A stretch of 64,000 bases of DNA from Acinetobacter tandoii DSM 14970 = CIP 107469 (GTDB taxonomy: Bacteria; Pseudomonadota; Gammaproteobacteria; Pseudomonadales; Moraxellaceae): contig NZ_KE007360.1 of assembly GCF_000400735.1 (NCBI RefSeq), positions 91,308-155,307 on the forward strand, written 5' to 3'. The notes beneath the pieces are model-generated. The model did not search any database. It had not been told where the DNA came from and saw only the letters and a program-made list of their open reading frames with translations. A program made the translations under genes and the position numbers. Positions 8,865 through 17,404 of this stretch are shown piece by piece. Positions within the stretch are counted from its first letter, which is position 1. Each line of letters opens with the position of its first letter.

Positions 8865-9605
8865 ATGCAATTTGTTCAAGGCTTTCCAGAAGGTGTTTTT
8901 GTCGGACAAACGCGTGTGCAACATGAACATACTCTCGTATCGGATAAACCAGAACTAGATGGTTTCAATTTGGCTTTACATGTTCAGGATAATGCCCATC
9001 GAGTGCAGCAACATCGTATGCAGCTACTCGAAGAGTTCTCTGCTTTTGGCGTGAAAAAAATAACTTGGATGACACAGACCCATAGCACGATTTGTCACAC
9101 TGTGAATGAACAGATCTGTTTCGAAGCGCTAGAAGGCGATGGTTTAGTGACCCAACAGAAGCAGCATGCCTTAATGATGATGACTGCGGATTGTCTACCT
9201 ATTGTCCTTGGGGATGCTGATGCGGTTGAGGTGGCCAACCTACATGCAGGCTGGCGTGGACTGGCGAATGGTATTGTGGAAAACACCATTGCAGCGATGC
9301 AACATCCTCCCGCTTGGGCATGGTTAGGGGCAGCCATTAGTCAACCTTGCTTTGAAGTAGGGGCTGAAGTAAAACAAATCTTCTGTGACAAATATCCTGC
9401 ATTGGCCTCAGCCTTCGAACCATCGAAAGAACAGGGAAAATACTTTGCTGATTTATATGCCATTGCACGTTATATTTTGCAGCAACATGGTATCACCAAG
9501 ATTTTAGGTGGTGACCAGTGTACTTATAGACAAACTGAAGAATATTATTCTTATCGTCGTAATGCTAAAACTGGAAGAATGGCAACCTTTGTATTTTTAA
9601 AATGA
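8865..9605 (+). CDS. pgeF: YfiH/LACC1-family protein (peptidoglycan editing factor PgeF)
   Basis: A 246-aa member of the multicopper polyphenol oxidase-like family (PF02578). Metal-binding and active-site segments are TQTHS (about residue 70), TADCLPIVLGD (about 105) and LHAGWRGLANGI (about 125), plus a C-terminal DQCTYRQTEEYYSYRR. Family members have been reported as purine nucleoside-acting enzymes. E. coli YfiH is proposed to remove wrongly incorporated serine from peptidoglycan precursors, hence pgeF. The exact substrate here is inference. A good Shine-Dalgarno (AAGGGA) precedes the ATG. Its TGA overlaps the start of a 29-codon frame. Confidence 0.9.
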   Translation: MQFVQGFPEGVFVGQTRVQHEHTLVSDKPELDGFNLALHVQDNAHRVQQHRMQLLEEFSAFGVKKITWMTQTHSTICHTVNEQICFEALEGDGLVTQQKQHALMMMTADCLPIVLGDADAVEVANLHAGWRGLANGIVENTIAAMQHPPAWAWLGAAISQPCFEVGAEVKQIFCDKYPALASAFEPSKEQGKYFADLYAIARYILQQHGITKILGGDQCTYRQTEEYYSYRRNAKTGRMATFVFLK

Positions 9606-9691
9606 ACATGGCACGCTTGATGGGTGCAACAATTTTTACATTGTGCTATGCACTCGCCTCAGGCGAACGAAAAGTGTTAAACTTGACTTAA
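9602..9691 (+). CDS. Possible 29-aa small ORF coupled to pgeF
   Basis: An ATG at 9602 overlaps the pgeF TGA as ATGA and opens a 29-codon frame with a hydrophobic middle (GATIFTLCYALAS). The 3' half contains a short TCGCC/GGCGA hairpin. The overlap would permit translational coupling, but no homologue is recognised and the frame could be chance. It ends 22 nt before the flavodoxin-like gene. Confidence 0.25.
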   Translation: MNMARLMGATIFTLCYALASGERKVLNLT

Positions 9692-9713
9692 TTATTTGGT
9701 TTTAAAAGTTTCC

Positions 9714-10280
9714 ATGTCTGTCACTGATCTCGTTTCTTCTGCTCCTGTTCATGTCTGTGTGGTTTATCATAGTCCTTATGGGCATACAGCTAAAGTGGCT
9801 CAATATATTGCGCAAGGTGCAGAACAGGCAGGTGCTGATGTGCATTTGATTTCTGTGGCAGCAGTCCAGTGGGAGCTTTTAGATCAAGCAGATATTATTA
9901 TTATTGGCTGCCCAACATATATGGGAAGCCTGACTTCGGCACTGAAACAGTTTATGGAAGATTCCTCTAAGCGTTGGTTAGCCCGTGCTTGGCTAGGTAA
10001 GTTGGCCGCAGGATTTACCAATGGTGGTGGCTTAAGTGGCGATAAGTTGGCTGTTCTGCAACAGATTAACTTATTTGCCATGCAACACGGCATGTTATGG
10101 GCAGGTTTGCCGTTTATGCCAACTGGCCGTAGTCAACAAGATATTAACCGTATGTCGAGCTTTTTAGGGTTAATGACCCAGTCTGATAATGCCGGTGTGG
10201 AAGTGACGCCACCAGAAGGCGACTTAGAAACAGCACGCAAGTTTGGTAAGTATTTGGTCGAGCTAAAAGCTGATTATTGA
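9714..10280 (+). CDS. Flavodoxin-like NAD(P)H:quinone oxidoreductase family protein
   Basis: An approximately 188-aa flavodoxin-fold protein. The FMN phosphate-binding loop HSPYGHTAKVA lies around residues 19-29. A second FMN segment, GCPTYMGSLTSALKQFMED, lies near residue 65, and GFTNGGGLSGDK near 105. This pattern resembles WrbA and related flavin reductases. A role as a two-electron quinone or flavin reductase in the cytoplasm is inferred from the fold only. I chose ATG 9714 over an in-frame TTG at 9696. It is followed by a strong terminator shared with the convergent smpB. Confidence 0.8.
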   Translation: MSVTDLVSSAPVHVCVVYHSPYGHTAKVAQYIAQGAEQAGADVHLISVAAVQWELLDQADIIIIGCPTYMGSLTSALKQFMEDSSKRWLARAWLGKLAAGFTNGGGLSGDKLAVLQQINLFAMQHGMLWAGLPFMPTGRSQQDINRMSSFLGLMTQSDNAGVEVTPPEGDLETARKFGKYLVELKADY

Positions 10281-10293
10281 TAGTCCGAAAAAT

Positions 10294-10322
10294 AAAAAAC
10301 CTCCCAATCGGAGGTTTTTTAT
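10294..10322. terminator. Bidirectional terminator between the flavodoxin gene and smpB
   Basis: The stem AAAAAACCTCC / GGAGGTTTTTT (10294-10304 and 10310-10320) with a 5-nt loop has A- and T-runs on both sides, so it can stop transcription from either direction. Confidence 0.9.
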
Positions 10323-10798
10323 TATTTGTGGAACAGGCGGGCTTTATCACGCTGCCAGTCACGATCTTTTTCAGTCGCACGTTTATCGTGCAATTGTTTA
10401 CCTTTTACTAAAGCAATTTCAAGCTTGACCAAAGGACCTTTCCAATAGCAGGCTAAAGGTACACAAGAGAAACCTTTTTGATTTACTGCACCAAGTAACT
10501 TGGCAATTTCATTGCGATTTAACAATAATTTACGTGTGCGTGTCGCTTCAGGCACCACATGTGTAGAAGCCGACAACAAAGGTTGAATCTGTGCACCAAA
10601 TAAATAGGCTTCCCCATTTTTAAATAGGATATAACTTTCCGTGAGGGTCATGCGCCCAGCACGCAATGATTTAACTTCCCAGCCTTGTAGAGACAGTCCC
10701 GCTTCAAATTTTTCTTCAATAAAATAATCATGACGGGCACGCTTATTTTGGGCAATCGTACCGCCATTATGTTTTTTAACTACAGTTGCTTTCGCCAT
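10322..10798 (-). CDS. smpB: SsrA-binding protein SmpB
   Basis: SmpB binds tmRNA and brings it to stalled ribosomes for trans-translation. The 158-aa protein has the expected small beta-barrel core ([20 protein letters not shown], then [11 protein letters not shown]) and the basic C-terminal tail [14 protein letters not shown], which folds into the mRNA channel. No ssrA gene was seen in the window. It is convergent with the flavodoxin-like gene and divergent from coaD. Confidence 0.97.
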   Translation of the reverse strand: MAKATVVKKHNGGTIAQNKRARHDYFIEEKFEAGLSLQGWEVKSLRAGRMTLTESYILFKNGEAYLFGAQIQPLLSASTHVVPEATRTRKLLLNRNEIAKLLGAVNQKGFSCVPLACYWKGPLVKLEIALVKGKQLHDKRATEKDRDWQRDKARLFHK

Positions 10799-11029
10799 AA
10801 TCAGTTACTTCCAAAGTTATGACTATTGTGCCCCAACATGAACCTACTGACAATTCTTAAATAAGATCGGAAAGATTTAATCTAAATCAAATACGCAACA
10901 AAATTGACATACCCTTATTTTTCTTAAGGGAATTTGCTGAGTCGTTTTGGCACAAATAGTGAAGATTTTTCAAATTTATGCAGTTTCTTCACCAAAAAAA
11001 CAAGATTTTGTTAAAATACATTCCAATAA

Positions 11030-11542
<513 letters not shown>

Positions 11543-11543
11543 A

Positions 11544-11807
11544 GTGTCTTTATATATAACTGATGAATGCATCAATTGTGATGTTTGTGAACCTGTTTGC
11601 CCCAATGAAGCAATTTTTATGGGCGAATTGATTTACGAAATTAACCCAGATTTATGTACCGAATGTGTGGGACATCACGATCAACCGCAGTGTCAGCTTT
11701 TTTGTCCTGTAGATTGTATTCCACTTGATCCAAACCATGCGGAGACGCAAGAACAGTTGTTGGATAAGTATCAACGTTTAATTGCTCAAAAAAGCACAAG
11801 CAATTAG
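11544..11807 (+). CDS. YfhL-family 2x[4Fe-4S] ferredoxin
   Basis: An 87-aa protein starting at GTG 11544, one base after the coaD stop and preceded by AAGGTTGG. It reads YITDECINCDVCEPVCPNEA (first CxxCxxCxxxCP cluster) and then CTECVGHHDQPQCQLFCPVDC (second cluster with the longer CxxC-x8-CxxxC spacing typical of YfhL and Allochromatium-type ferredoxins). Residue order and length match E. coli YfhL closely. It is a soluble electron carrier whose partner cannot be told from here. Longer readings of this frame run back into coaD and are not supported. Confidence 0.93.
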   Translation: MSLYITDECINCDVCEPVCPNEAIFMGELIYEINPDLCTECVGHHDQPQCQLFCPVDCIPLDPNHAETQEQLLDKYQRLIAQKSTSN

Positions 11808-11833
11808 TTTTTAAATTTGGTAAGATGCGCCTC

Positions 11834-12207
<374 letters not shown>

Positions 12208-12240
12208 ACCAAATTTTGATCAATTAAGTGCATTAGGTAC

Positions 12241-12269
12241 TTGACGTACTGTAAATAAAACAACATAAT
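12241..12269 (+). promoter_or_regulatory. Sigma70 promoter of the first tRNA-Met
   Basis: TTGACG (12241-12246), a 17-bp spacer, CATAAT (12264-12269), then a GC-rich discriminator GCGCGC. This discriminator type is known to place stable-RNA promoters under stringent (ppGpp) control. The tRNA begins 15 nt after the -10. Confidence 0.85.
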
Positions 12270-12284
12270 GCGCGCACAGTTTAC

Positions 12285-12361
12285 GGCTATGTAGCTCAGT
12301 TGGTTAGAGCACCGCACTCATAATGCGGGGGTCACAAGTTCAAGTCTCGTCATAGCCACCA
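12285..12361 (+). tRNA. tRNA-Met (elongator), anticodon CAT, copy 1
   Basis: A 77-nt cloverleaf with acceptor GGCTATG/CATAGCC, discriminator A and encoded CCA. The anticodon loop CTCATAA carries CAT. It is very close to E. coli elongator tRNA-Met (GGCTACGTAGCTCAGTTGG...). The 1:72 G-C pair argues against initiator tRNA. The mature sequence is identical to the copy at 12827. Confidence 0.95.
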
Positions 12362-12365
12362 TTTT

Positions 12366-12398
12366 ATAAATCACGTTCCTATAACGTGATTTTTTTTG
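12366..12398 (+). terminator. Terminator of the first tRNA-Met
   Basis: The stem AAATCACGTT / AACGTGATTT with a 5-nt loop is followed by a run of T, directly after the encoded CCA. Confidence 0.9.
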
Positions 12399-12782
12399 TC
12401 TAAAATTTAGTTTGGCGCTATTTACTGCACGGTTATTTATTGAAATGACTTGCTAAGCAGTATGGTCGAACTATAAGAAATAACGCGAAAAAGTTCTTGG
12501 ATAATTTTCATTATGATGAGTGTTGTTTAGTTCTAGCTAAATCCAAAAAAATAAATTGATGTAAGAAGTGATTTGGGGCTTATTTTTTGAGTGCCGAAAT
12601 TGAGTAGGATAGAACAACAAATTGGAATTTTGATCGAAAACAAATAGAGACTGGAAAATATGCAGTCTATGATTTTTTGTATTTTTAATAGATAACATGA
12701 TGAAAAATATACAGTTATGGGGTATTTTTTGCCTTGAGAAAGATTGGTTGTATAAACTCTGAGCATTTGGGCTTAAAAAGGC
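12399..12782. other. AT-rich spacer between duplicated tRNA-Met genes
   Basis: About 380 nt with no credible coding region. The overlapping minus-strand frames here lack ribosome binding sites and have biased, low-complexity composition. I see no inverted repeats or target-site duplications that would suggest an inserted element. Confidence 0.6.
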
Positions 12783-12811
12783 TTGACGCATAGACATGAA
12801 ATTTAGATAAT
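12783..12811 (+). promoter_or_regulatory. Sigma70 promoter of the second tRNA-Met
   Basis: TTGACG (12783-12788), 17-bp spacer, GATAAT (12806-12811), discriminator GCGCAC. The architecture is the same as the first copy although the spacer sequence differs. Confidence 0.85.
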
Positions 12812-12826
12812 GCGCACACAGTTTAC

Positions 12827-12903
12827 GGCTATGTAGCTCAGTTGGTTAGAGCACCGCACTCATAATGCGGGGGTCACAAGTTCAAGTCTCGTCATAGCCA
12901 CCA
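12827..12903 (+). tRNA. tRNA-Met (elongator), anticodon CAT, copy 2
   Basis: Identical in sequence to the copy at 12285-12361, including the CCA, and preceded by a nearly identical 15-nt leader (CACAGTTTAC adjacent to the gene). It is a tandem duplication that kept promoter elements but not the spacer. Confidence 0.95.
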
Positions 12904-12910
12904 TTTTTAT

Positions 12911-12942
12911 AGACCAAGCTCTCAGCTTGGTCTCTTTTTTTG
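12911..12942 (+). terminator. Terminator of the second tRNA-Met
   Basis: Perfect 10-bp stem AGACCAAGCT / AGCTTGGTCT with a 3-nt loop, then a T-run. Its sequence is unrelated to the first copy's terminator. Confidence 0.92.
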
Positions 12943-12974
12943 TGCGTCAAAAAGATAAGAAAATATATAACGTA

Positions 12975-13003
12975 TAAAAAAGCCCAAACAAAAGTTTGGG
13001 CTT
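12975..13003 (-). terminator. Terminator of nadE
   Basis: Stem AAGCCCAAAC / GTTTGGGCTT (12980-12989 and 12994-13003) with a T-run on the minus strand, 19 nt past the nadE stop. Confidence 0.88.
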
Positions 13004-13021
13004 CCATGTTGCTATTTGCGG

Positions 13022-14647
13022 TTATACGCCAGCTTTCCAACCATTGATAATTGGATAACGACGTTCACGACTAAAGGCACGCGAGCTAATGCGCGGTCCA
13101 ATAGAGCCTTGGCGACGTTTATATTCATTAAAGTCGACGAGGCGAATCACTTTTTTCACAACCTCTGCATCAAAGCCTTTGGCAATAATGTCGTCTTGAC
13201 TCATGTCTTCTTCGATGTAGGCATATAGAATCGCATCGAGGACGTCATAAGCAGGCAATGAGTCTTGGTCAGTTTGGTCTGGACGGAGTTCTGCTGAAGG
13301 CGGACGAGTAATCACGCGTTCTGGAATTACAGGAGTTTCAGAGATGCTGTTACGATATTTCGCCAATTCAAACACAATGGTCTTATACACATCTTTCAGA
13401 ACAGCAAAGCCACCGACCATGTCGCCATATAGCGTGCAGTAGCCAACAGAAAGCTCCGATTTATTGCCTGTAGAAAGAACCAGATTACCAAATTTATTGG
13501 ATAAGCCCATCAACAGCGTACCGCGTGTACGAGCTTGTAGATTTTCTTCTGTGGCATCAGCAGGGGCATTACCAAAGAATGGATAAAGTGTCTGCATGAA
13601 GCTGTTTACAATTGGATTAATTTCCGCGATACCGAATGTAATGCCCATATTCTTCGCTTGTGCCGCTGCATCTTCTACACTGATTTGCGAAGTATAAGTA
13701 TAAGGCATCATTACGGCTTGTACTTTGTCAGCACCAATTGCATCTACAGCAATTGCAAGGGTTAGTGCTGAGTCAATTCCACCAGAAAGACCCAGAATCA
13801 CACCTGGGAAGCCTGAGCGTTGAACGTAGTCACGCGTTGACATCACCAAGGCTTGATAAATCTCGGCCATAGTGTCAAGAGTTGGAGTGTTTTCGGCCAC
13901 TTGGTAGCTTTGTTGTTCAGCAAGATAGTCTGAATAGAACAGGGCTTGCTGAAAGCTCGGTGCTTGTAGAGCAACTGCGCCGTCTTTATTGATGACAAAG
14001 CTGGTGCCGTCAAAAATTAAATCGTCCTGACCACCGACTTGGTTAGCATAAACCAAATGAATATTTAATTGTTTTGCAAGTTCTTGCATGGTGTTGATAC
14101 GGTGCTGAGGTTTACCTACTTCATACGGTGAAGCATTGAGTACAAGCACAGTTTCAACATTTAATTGAGCTAATTGTTGTACGGTATTCAGTGACCAGAT
14201 ATCTTCACAAATCAGTACGCCAAATTTATGCCCGAGGTATTCAAATACTAAGTGCTGATGCCCTTCGTTAAAATAACGTTTTTCATCAAAAACACCATAG
14301 TTTGGCAAGTTTTGCTTATTATAAATCCCTAGGATCTTACCGTCTTTCATGACAGCGGCAGAGTTATAGCGTTGACCATCTTCGGTTTGATTGACGAAAC
14401 CAAAGACCATGACAATGTCTTTCACTTTGCTAAGCTGTTCAAACGCTTGTTGTGTGCGTTTAGATAAGCTTGGGCGCAATAGTAAGTCTTCGGCAGGGTA
14501 ACCAATAGTTGATAATTCAGGGAAGATAATTAAATCTGATTTTTGCGCTTTGGCTTCGTTTGCCAATTGTTGCATTTTTTCAGCATTTGCTTCGATATTA
14601 CCAATATGCGGAGAGAATTGTGCTATGGCAATTTTAAAACTTTTCAT
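13022..14647 (-). CDS. nadE: Glutamine-dependent NAD+ synthetase
   Basis: NadE amidates nicotinic acid adenine dinucleotide to NAD+. The 541-aa protein is a fusion. The N-terminal nitrilase-like glutaminase has the Glu44-Lys112-Cys147 triad (FPELSTIGY, YNKQNLPNY, GVLICEDIW). The C-terminal ATP-pyrophosphatase domain starts near residue 270 with LGLSGGIDSALT and contains STGNKSELSVGY. The fused form can use glutamine as nitrogen donor, unlike the short ammonia-dependent enzyme. It stands alone, with a terminator on one side and a divergent small gene on the other. Confidence 0.97.
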   Translation of the reverse strand: MKSFKIAIAQFSPHIGNIEANAEKMQQLANEAKAQKSDLIIFPELSTIGYPAEDLLLRPSLSKRTQQAFEQLSKVKDIVMVFGFVNQTEDGQRYNSAAVMKDGKILGIYNKQNLPNYGVFDEKRYFNEGHQHLVFEYLGHKFGVLICEDIWSLNTVQQLAQLNVETVLVLNASPYEVGKPQHRINTMQELAKQLNIHLVYANQVGGQDDLIFDGTSFVINKDGAVALQAPSFQQALFYSDYLAEQQSYQVAENTPTLDTMAEIYQALVMSTRDYVQRSGFPGVILGLSGGIDSALTLAIAVDAIGADKVQAVMMPYTYTSQISVEDAAAQAKNMGITFGIAEINPIVNSFMQTLYPFFGNAPADATEENLQARTRGTLLMGLSNKFGNLVLSTGNKSELSVGYCTLYGDMVGGFAVLKDVYKTIVFELAKYRNSISETPVIPERVITRPPSAELRPDQTDQDSLPAYDVLDAILYAYIEEDMSQDDIIAKGFDAEVVKKVIRLVDFNEYKRRQGSIGPRISSRAFSRERRYPIINGWKAGV

Positions 14648-14886
14648 TCCAACTTAATCCTAAAGCTATAGGGATGTGTACACATATGGCTGAGTTTTTT
14701 ATCGTTATCGGTTCAGTACTGTGTAATCAACGACAAAACAATGAATAAATAATTTGCGTTGATACTATATACGAATTGCGACAAATGTAGTGTATAAATC
14801 CAAAAAAAATTCTTATTTGCATTTAGAAAAATTATTCATAATTGTACCTGAGCCGTTATTGATATTTCACTGAAAAGGTTAAAGAT

Positions 14887-15372
14887 ATGTCACGATATTT
14901 ATCAGCATTGATACAGAATATTCGAAGCTTTGGCATTTTGTCGCGACGACCTTTGACCGAAGGTGAAAAATCATTGGTACGCTGGATTTTCGCGGATGCG
15001 ATTCAGTTGGATCAAGTACAAATTATTGCACATAAGGCAGTTCTCAAAAATCATGCCATCAGTCCAAATGGGCATATCTATTTTCATGTACAAAATTACT
15101 GTCATGACTTTTCAAAATGTTCGGTTGCTTTACAGTCATGGTTTATTCATGAAATGACACATGTTTGGCAGTATCAACAAGGCATTGCGGTGGTTCGTAA
15201 GGCATTGTTTGATCGTCGTTACCACTATGTAATCCAGCAAGGAAAACTATTTTTGCATTATGGAATCGAGCAGCAGGCACAAATAGTGCAAGATTATTTT
15301 ATAAAAAAAACACAAGGCCAGAATTGCGATGCTTATGAACAATGCATTCCTTTTTTGGCACCCAAAGCATGA
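14887..15372 (+). CDS. Small HExxH-containing protein, putative zinc metallopeptidase-like
   Basis: A 161-aa protein with a clear zinc motif His88-Glu89-Met-Thr-His92 in SWFIHEMTHVWQYQQG, and a candidate third ligand Glu128 in GIEQQAQIVQDYF. That arrangement is typical of gluzincin-like mini-proteases. No signal peptide is evident. Related proteins are sometimes annotated as Rhs-associated or secretion-linked, but nothing of that kind is nearby. Substrate and activity are unknown. It is divergent from nadE and 195 nt before the PF10118 operon. A 14,648-14,886 spacer with no gene precedes it. Confidence 0.6.
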   Translation: MSRYLSALIQNIRSFGILSRRPLTEGEKSLVRWIFADAIQLDQVQIIAHKAVLKNHAISPNGHIYFHVQNYCHDFSKCSVALQSWFIHEMTHVWQYQQGIAVVRKALFDRRYHYVIQQGKLFLHYGIEQQAQIVQDYFIKKTQGQNCDAYEQCIPFLAPKA

Positions 15373-15567
15373 TTTTGTCCCATGCAGATAATTTTGTCGG
15401 AAAACTGTCGGACAAGCATGAGGAAAGGCAGAAATTGCAAATGAAATGACCTGAATTGCTAGTGGCAAGCCGCATAGGCTCACTTAGTTTTTTACTGTAG
15501 CTACATGTTTAAGCAGTATGCGCAATACCACAAAATTGCACTTACAGTAGAAAAATAAGGAATGATC

Positions 15568-16524
15568 ATGCAATTCATTACACCACTTAAAAATACATTG
15601 AATCATGTATTTTCTGGTTCTCGTTTTAATACTTTGAAACAGTCCTCGATGATTCCGATTCGGCATATGCGGTTTGACTTCGACCCGAAAGAAATTGATC
15701 CTAAATTTTATCTCAATGCAGAATTGGCGAGTGCATATTTCGCATCACTTTCCATTTTTCTAACATTTGGAGAGGATTTGGTGATAGATACGGCACGCTA
15801 TCATCGTGAACTGGTAAAAGATCCACTGCTGAAACAGCGTGTGACGGCTTTGATTGGCCAAGAGGCGATTCATTCCAAAATGCATAATGAGTTAAATGAT
15901 GCGTTTCGAGAAGCGGATTATCCTGTGCAGTTGTTTCGTACGTGGGCGGGTTGGGTATTTGACTATGGATTTAACCGTTTACCACAACCCATGAAATTAT
16001 CGCTCATGGCGGGTATTGAGCATTTCACTGCTGTATTGGCTGAATACATGATGAAGCATGAGGAAATTTTCTTCCGTTCTCGAGATGAAAAGCAGCGTGC
16101 CATCTGGATGTGGCATATGCTTGAAGAGTCTGAGCATAAAGACATTGCATATGATGTATTTCAAGCTTTATCCAATAATTATGCACTGCGTATAGCAGGC
16201 TTTTTCCCTGCGCTCATCACGATTCTTATTTTAATTTCAGTTGCCTCACTTATGGTGCCATTCTATCGAGAACCGAAGAATTTAATTCGTTGGAGCTACT
16301 GGAAGGAAATGCCGTATAGCATCGCGTTGATTTTTGGACTGAAAGATGGTGTTTATGGCAGCACCATGCAGCATATTTTTGATTATTTGCGTCCTGATTT
16401 TCATCCCAATGATCATGATACTTCTGCTTATTTAAGCTATTACAAAGAAAAGTTATTAAACCCTGAACACGGCATTTTAACGCCTTATTTTACGCGTGAA
16501 TTTACCCCCAGTTTACGTTTATAA
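15568..16524 (+). CDS. PF10118-family putative metal-dependent hydrolase
   Basis: A 318-aa helical protein of the predicted metal-dependent hydrolase family. Candidate metal ligands are spaced as in ferritin-like di-metal proteins: Glu69, then Glu99-x-x-His102 (GQEAIHSKMH), Glu151/His152, and Glu186-x3-His190 (LEESEHKDIAYDV). A hydrophobic helix near residues 208-230 suggests membrane association. I chose ATG 15568 because AAGGA sits 6 nt upstream; the ATG at 15562 is too close to it. It is the first gene of a tight operon with an SDR and a BVMO (gaps 18 and 16 nt). The family has no assigned reaction that I can confirm; a di-iron oxygenase role is speculative. Confidence 0.8.
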   Translation: MQFITPLKNTLNHVFSGSRFNTLKQSSMIPIRHMRFDFDPKEIDPKFYLNAELASAYFASLSIFLTFGEDLVIDTARYHRELVKDPLLKQRVTALIGQEAIHSKMHNELNDAFREADYPVQLFRTWAGWVFDYGFNRLPQPMKLSLMAGIEHFTAVLAEYMMKHEEIFFRSRDEKQRAIWMWHMLEESEHKDIAYDVFQALSNNYALRIAGFFPALITILILISVASLMVPFYREPKNLIRWSYWKEMPYSIALIFGLKDGVYGSTMQHIFDYLRPDFHPNDHDTSAYLSYYKEKLLNPEHGILTPYFTREFTPSLRL

Positions 16525-16542
16525 CAAAGTGGGAATTTTAAA

Positions 16543-17388
16543 ATGACAATTTTTAATAAAAAAAGTAAACCAAGCAAGCATGCTTACGCCGTGGTAACAG
16601 GTGCAGGGAGTGGTATTGGGCGGAGTTTTGCGCTGGAGCTAGCTCGGCGCGGAGGGGTGGTGGTTTGTGCAGATATTGATCTCAATGCTGCTGAAGAAAC
16701 CATGAGCTTGATTCAAAATCAACATCAAACGGATGCTTTTGCTGTGCAATGTGATGTGGGGTATGCTGAGCAAGTGAAAGCATTGGCGGAGCACGCTGAG
16801 CAATTAATGGGGCATGCAACCACTCTCATTGTTAACAATGCAGGAGTTGGTCTGGGTGGAAAGTTTGATGAAGTCAGCCTAGAAGATTGGCAATGGTGTA
16901 TGCATGTCAATTTATGGGGAGTGATTCATGGATGCCATTATTTTGTGCCGCAATTTAAACAGCAAGGCTATGGTGCGATTATTAATGTCGCCTCTGCCGC
17001 AGGGTTTACTGCTGCACCCGAAATGACAGCATATAACGTCACCAAATCGAGCGTTTTGGCATTATCTGAAACGCTGTCCGCAGAACTTCGCAGTGCCAAT
17101 ATTCGTGTCAATGTGCTTTGTCCAACGCTGGTGCCTACTAACATTATGAAAAATGGCCGTTTGCCACAACGTTACTCTGGTTTGGCTGATCATTTGCTGA
17201 TGAATCATGCTTTTATTAATAGCGATCAAGTCGCAATTAAAACCTTGGATCGGCTAGATGCGAATGAGCTGTATACCATTCCACAAACAGATGCCAAGCT
17301 ATTTTGGTGGTTAAAACGAGCTGCCCCAAGTTTGTATGCAAAGTTACTTGGAATTGGCTATCCGTTGTTGCAAAAATATGTGAAATAA
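16543..17388 (+). CDS. Short-chain dehydrogenase/reductase
   Basis: A 281-aa classical SDR. It has the nucleotide motif TGAGSGIG at residues 19-26, NNAG at 98-101, and the catalytic Ser151, Tyr164 and Lys168 (MTAYNVTKSS). The C-terminal extension of about 30 residues is hydrophobic. It probably oxidises or reduces an alcohol/ketone feeding the BVMO encoded directly downstream (16-nt gap). The substrate is unknown. It lies in an operon with the PF10118 protein. Confidence 0.88.
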   Translation: MTIFNKKSKPSKHAYAVVTGAGSGIGRSFALELARRGGVVVCADIDLNAAEETMSLIQNQHQTDAFAVQCDVGYAEQVKALAEHAEQLMGHATTLIVNNAGVGLGGKFDEVSLEDWQWCMHVNLWGVIHGCHYFVPQFKQQGYGAIINVASAAGFTAAPEMTAYNVTKSSVLALSETLSAELRSANIRVNVLCPTLVPTNIMKNGRLPQRYSGLADHLLMNHAFINSDQVAIKTLDRLDANELYTIPQTDAKLFWWLKRAAPSLYAKLLGIGYPLLQKYVK

Positions 17389-17404
17389 CAATAAGAGACT
17401 TATC

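Noticed and set aside
12533..12797. Two overlapping minus-strand ORFs between the tRNA-Met genes
   Set aside because: Low-complexity AT-rich translation, no ribosome binding site, overlapping each other in different frames.
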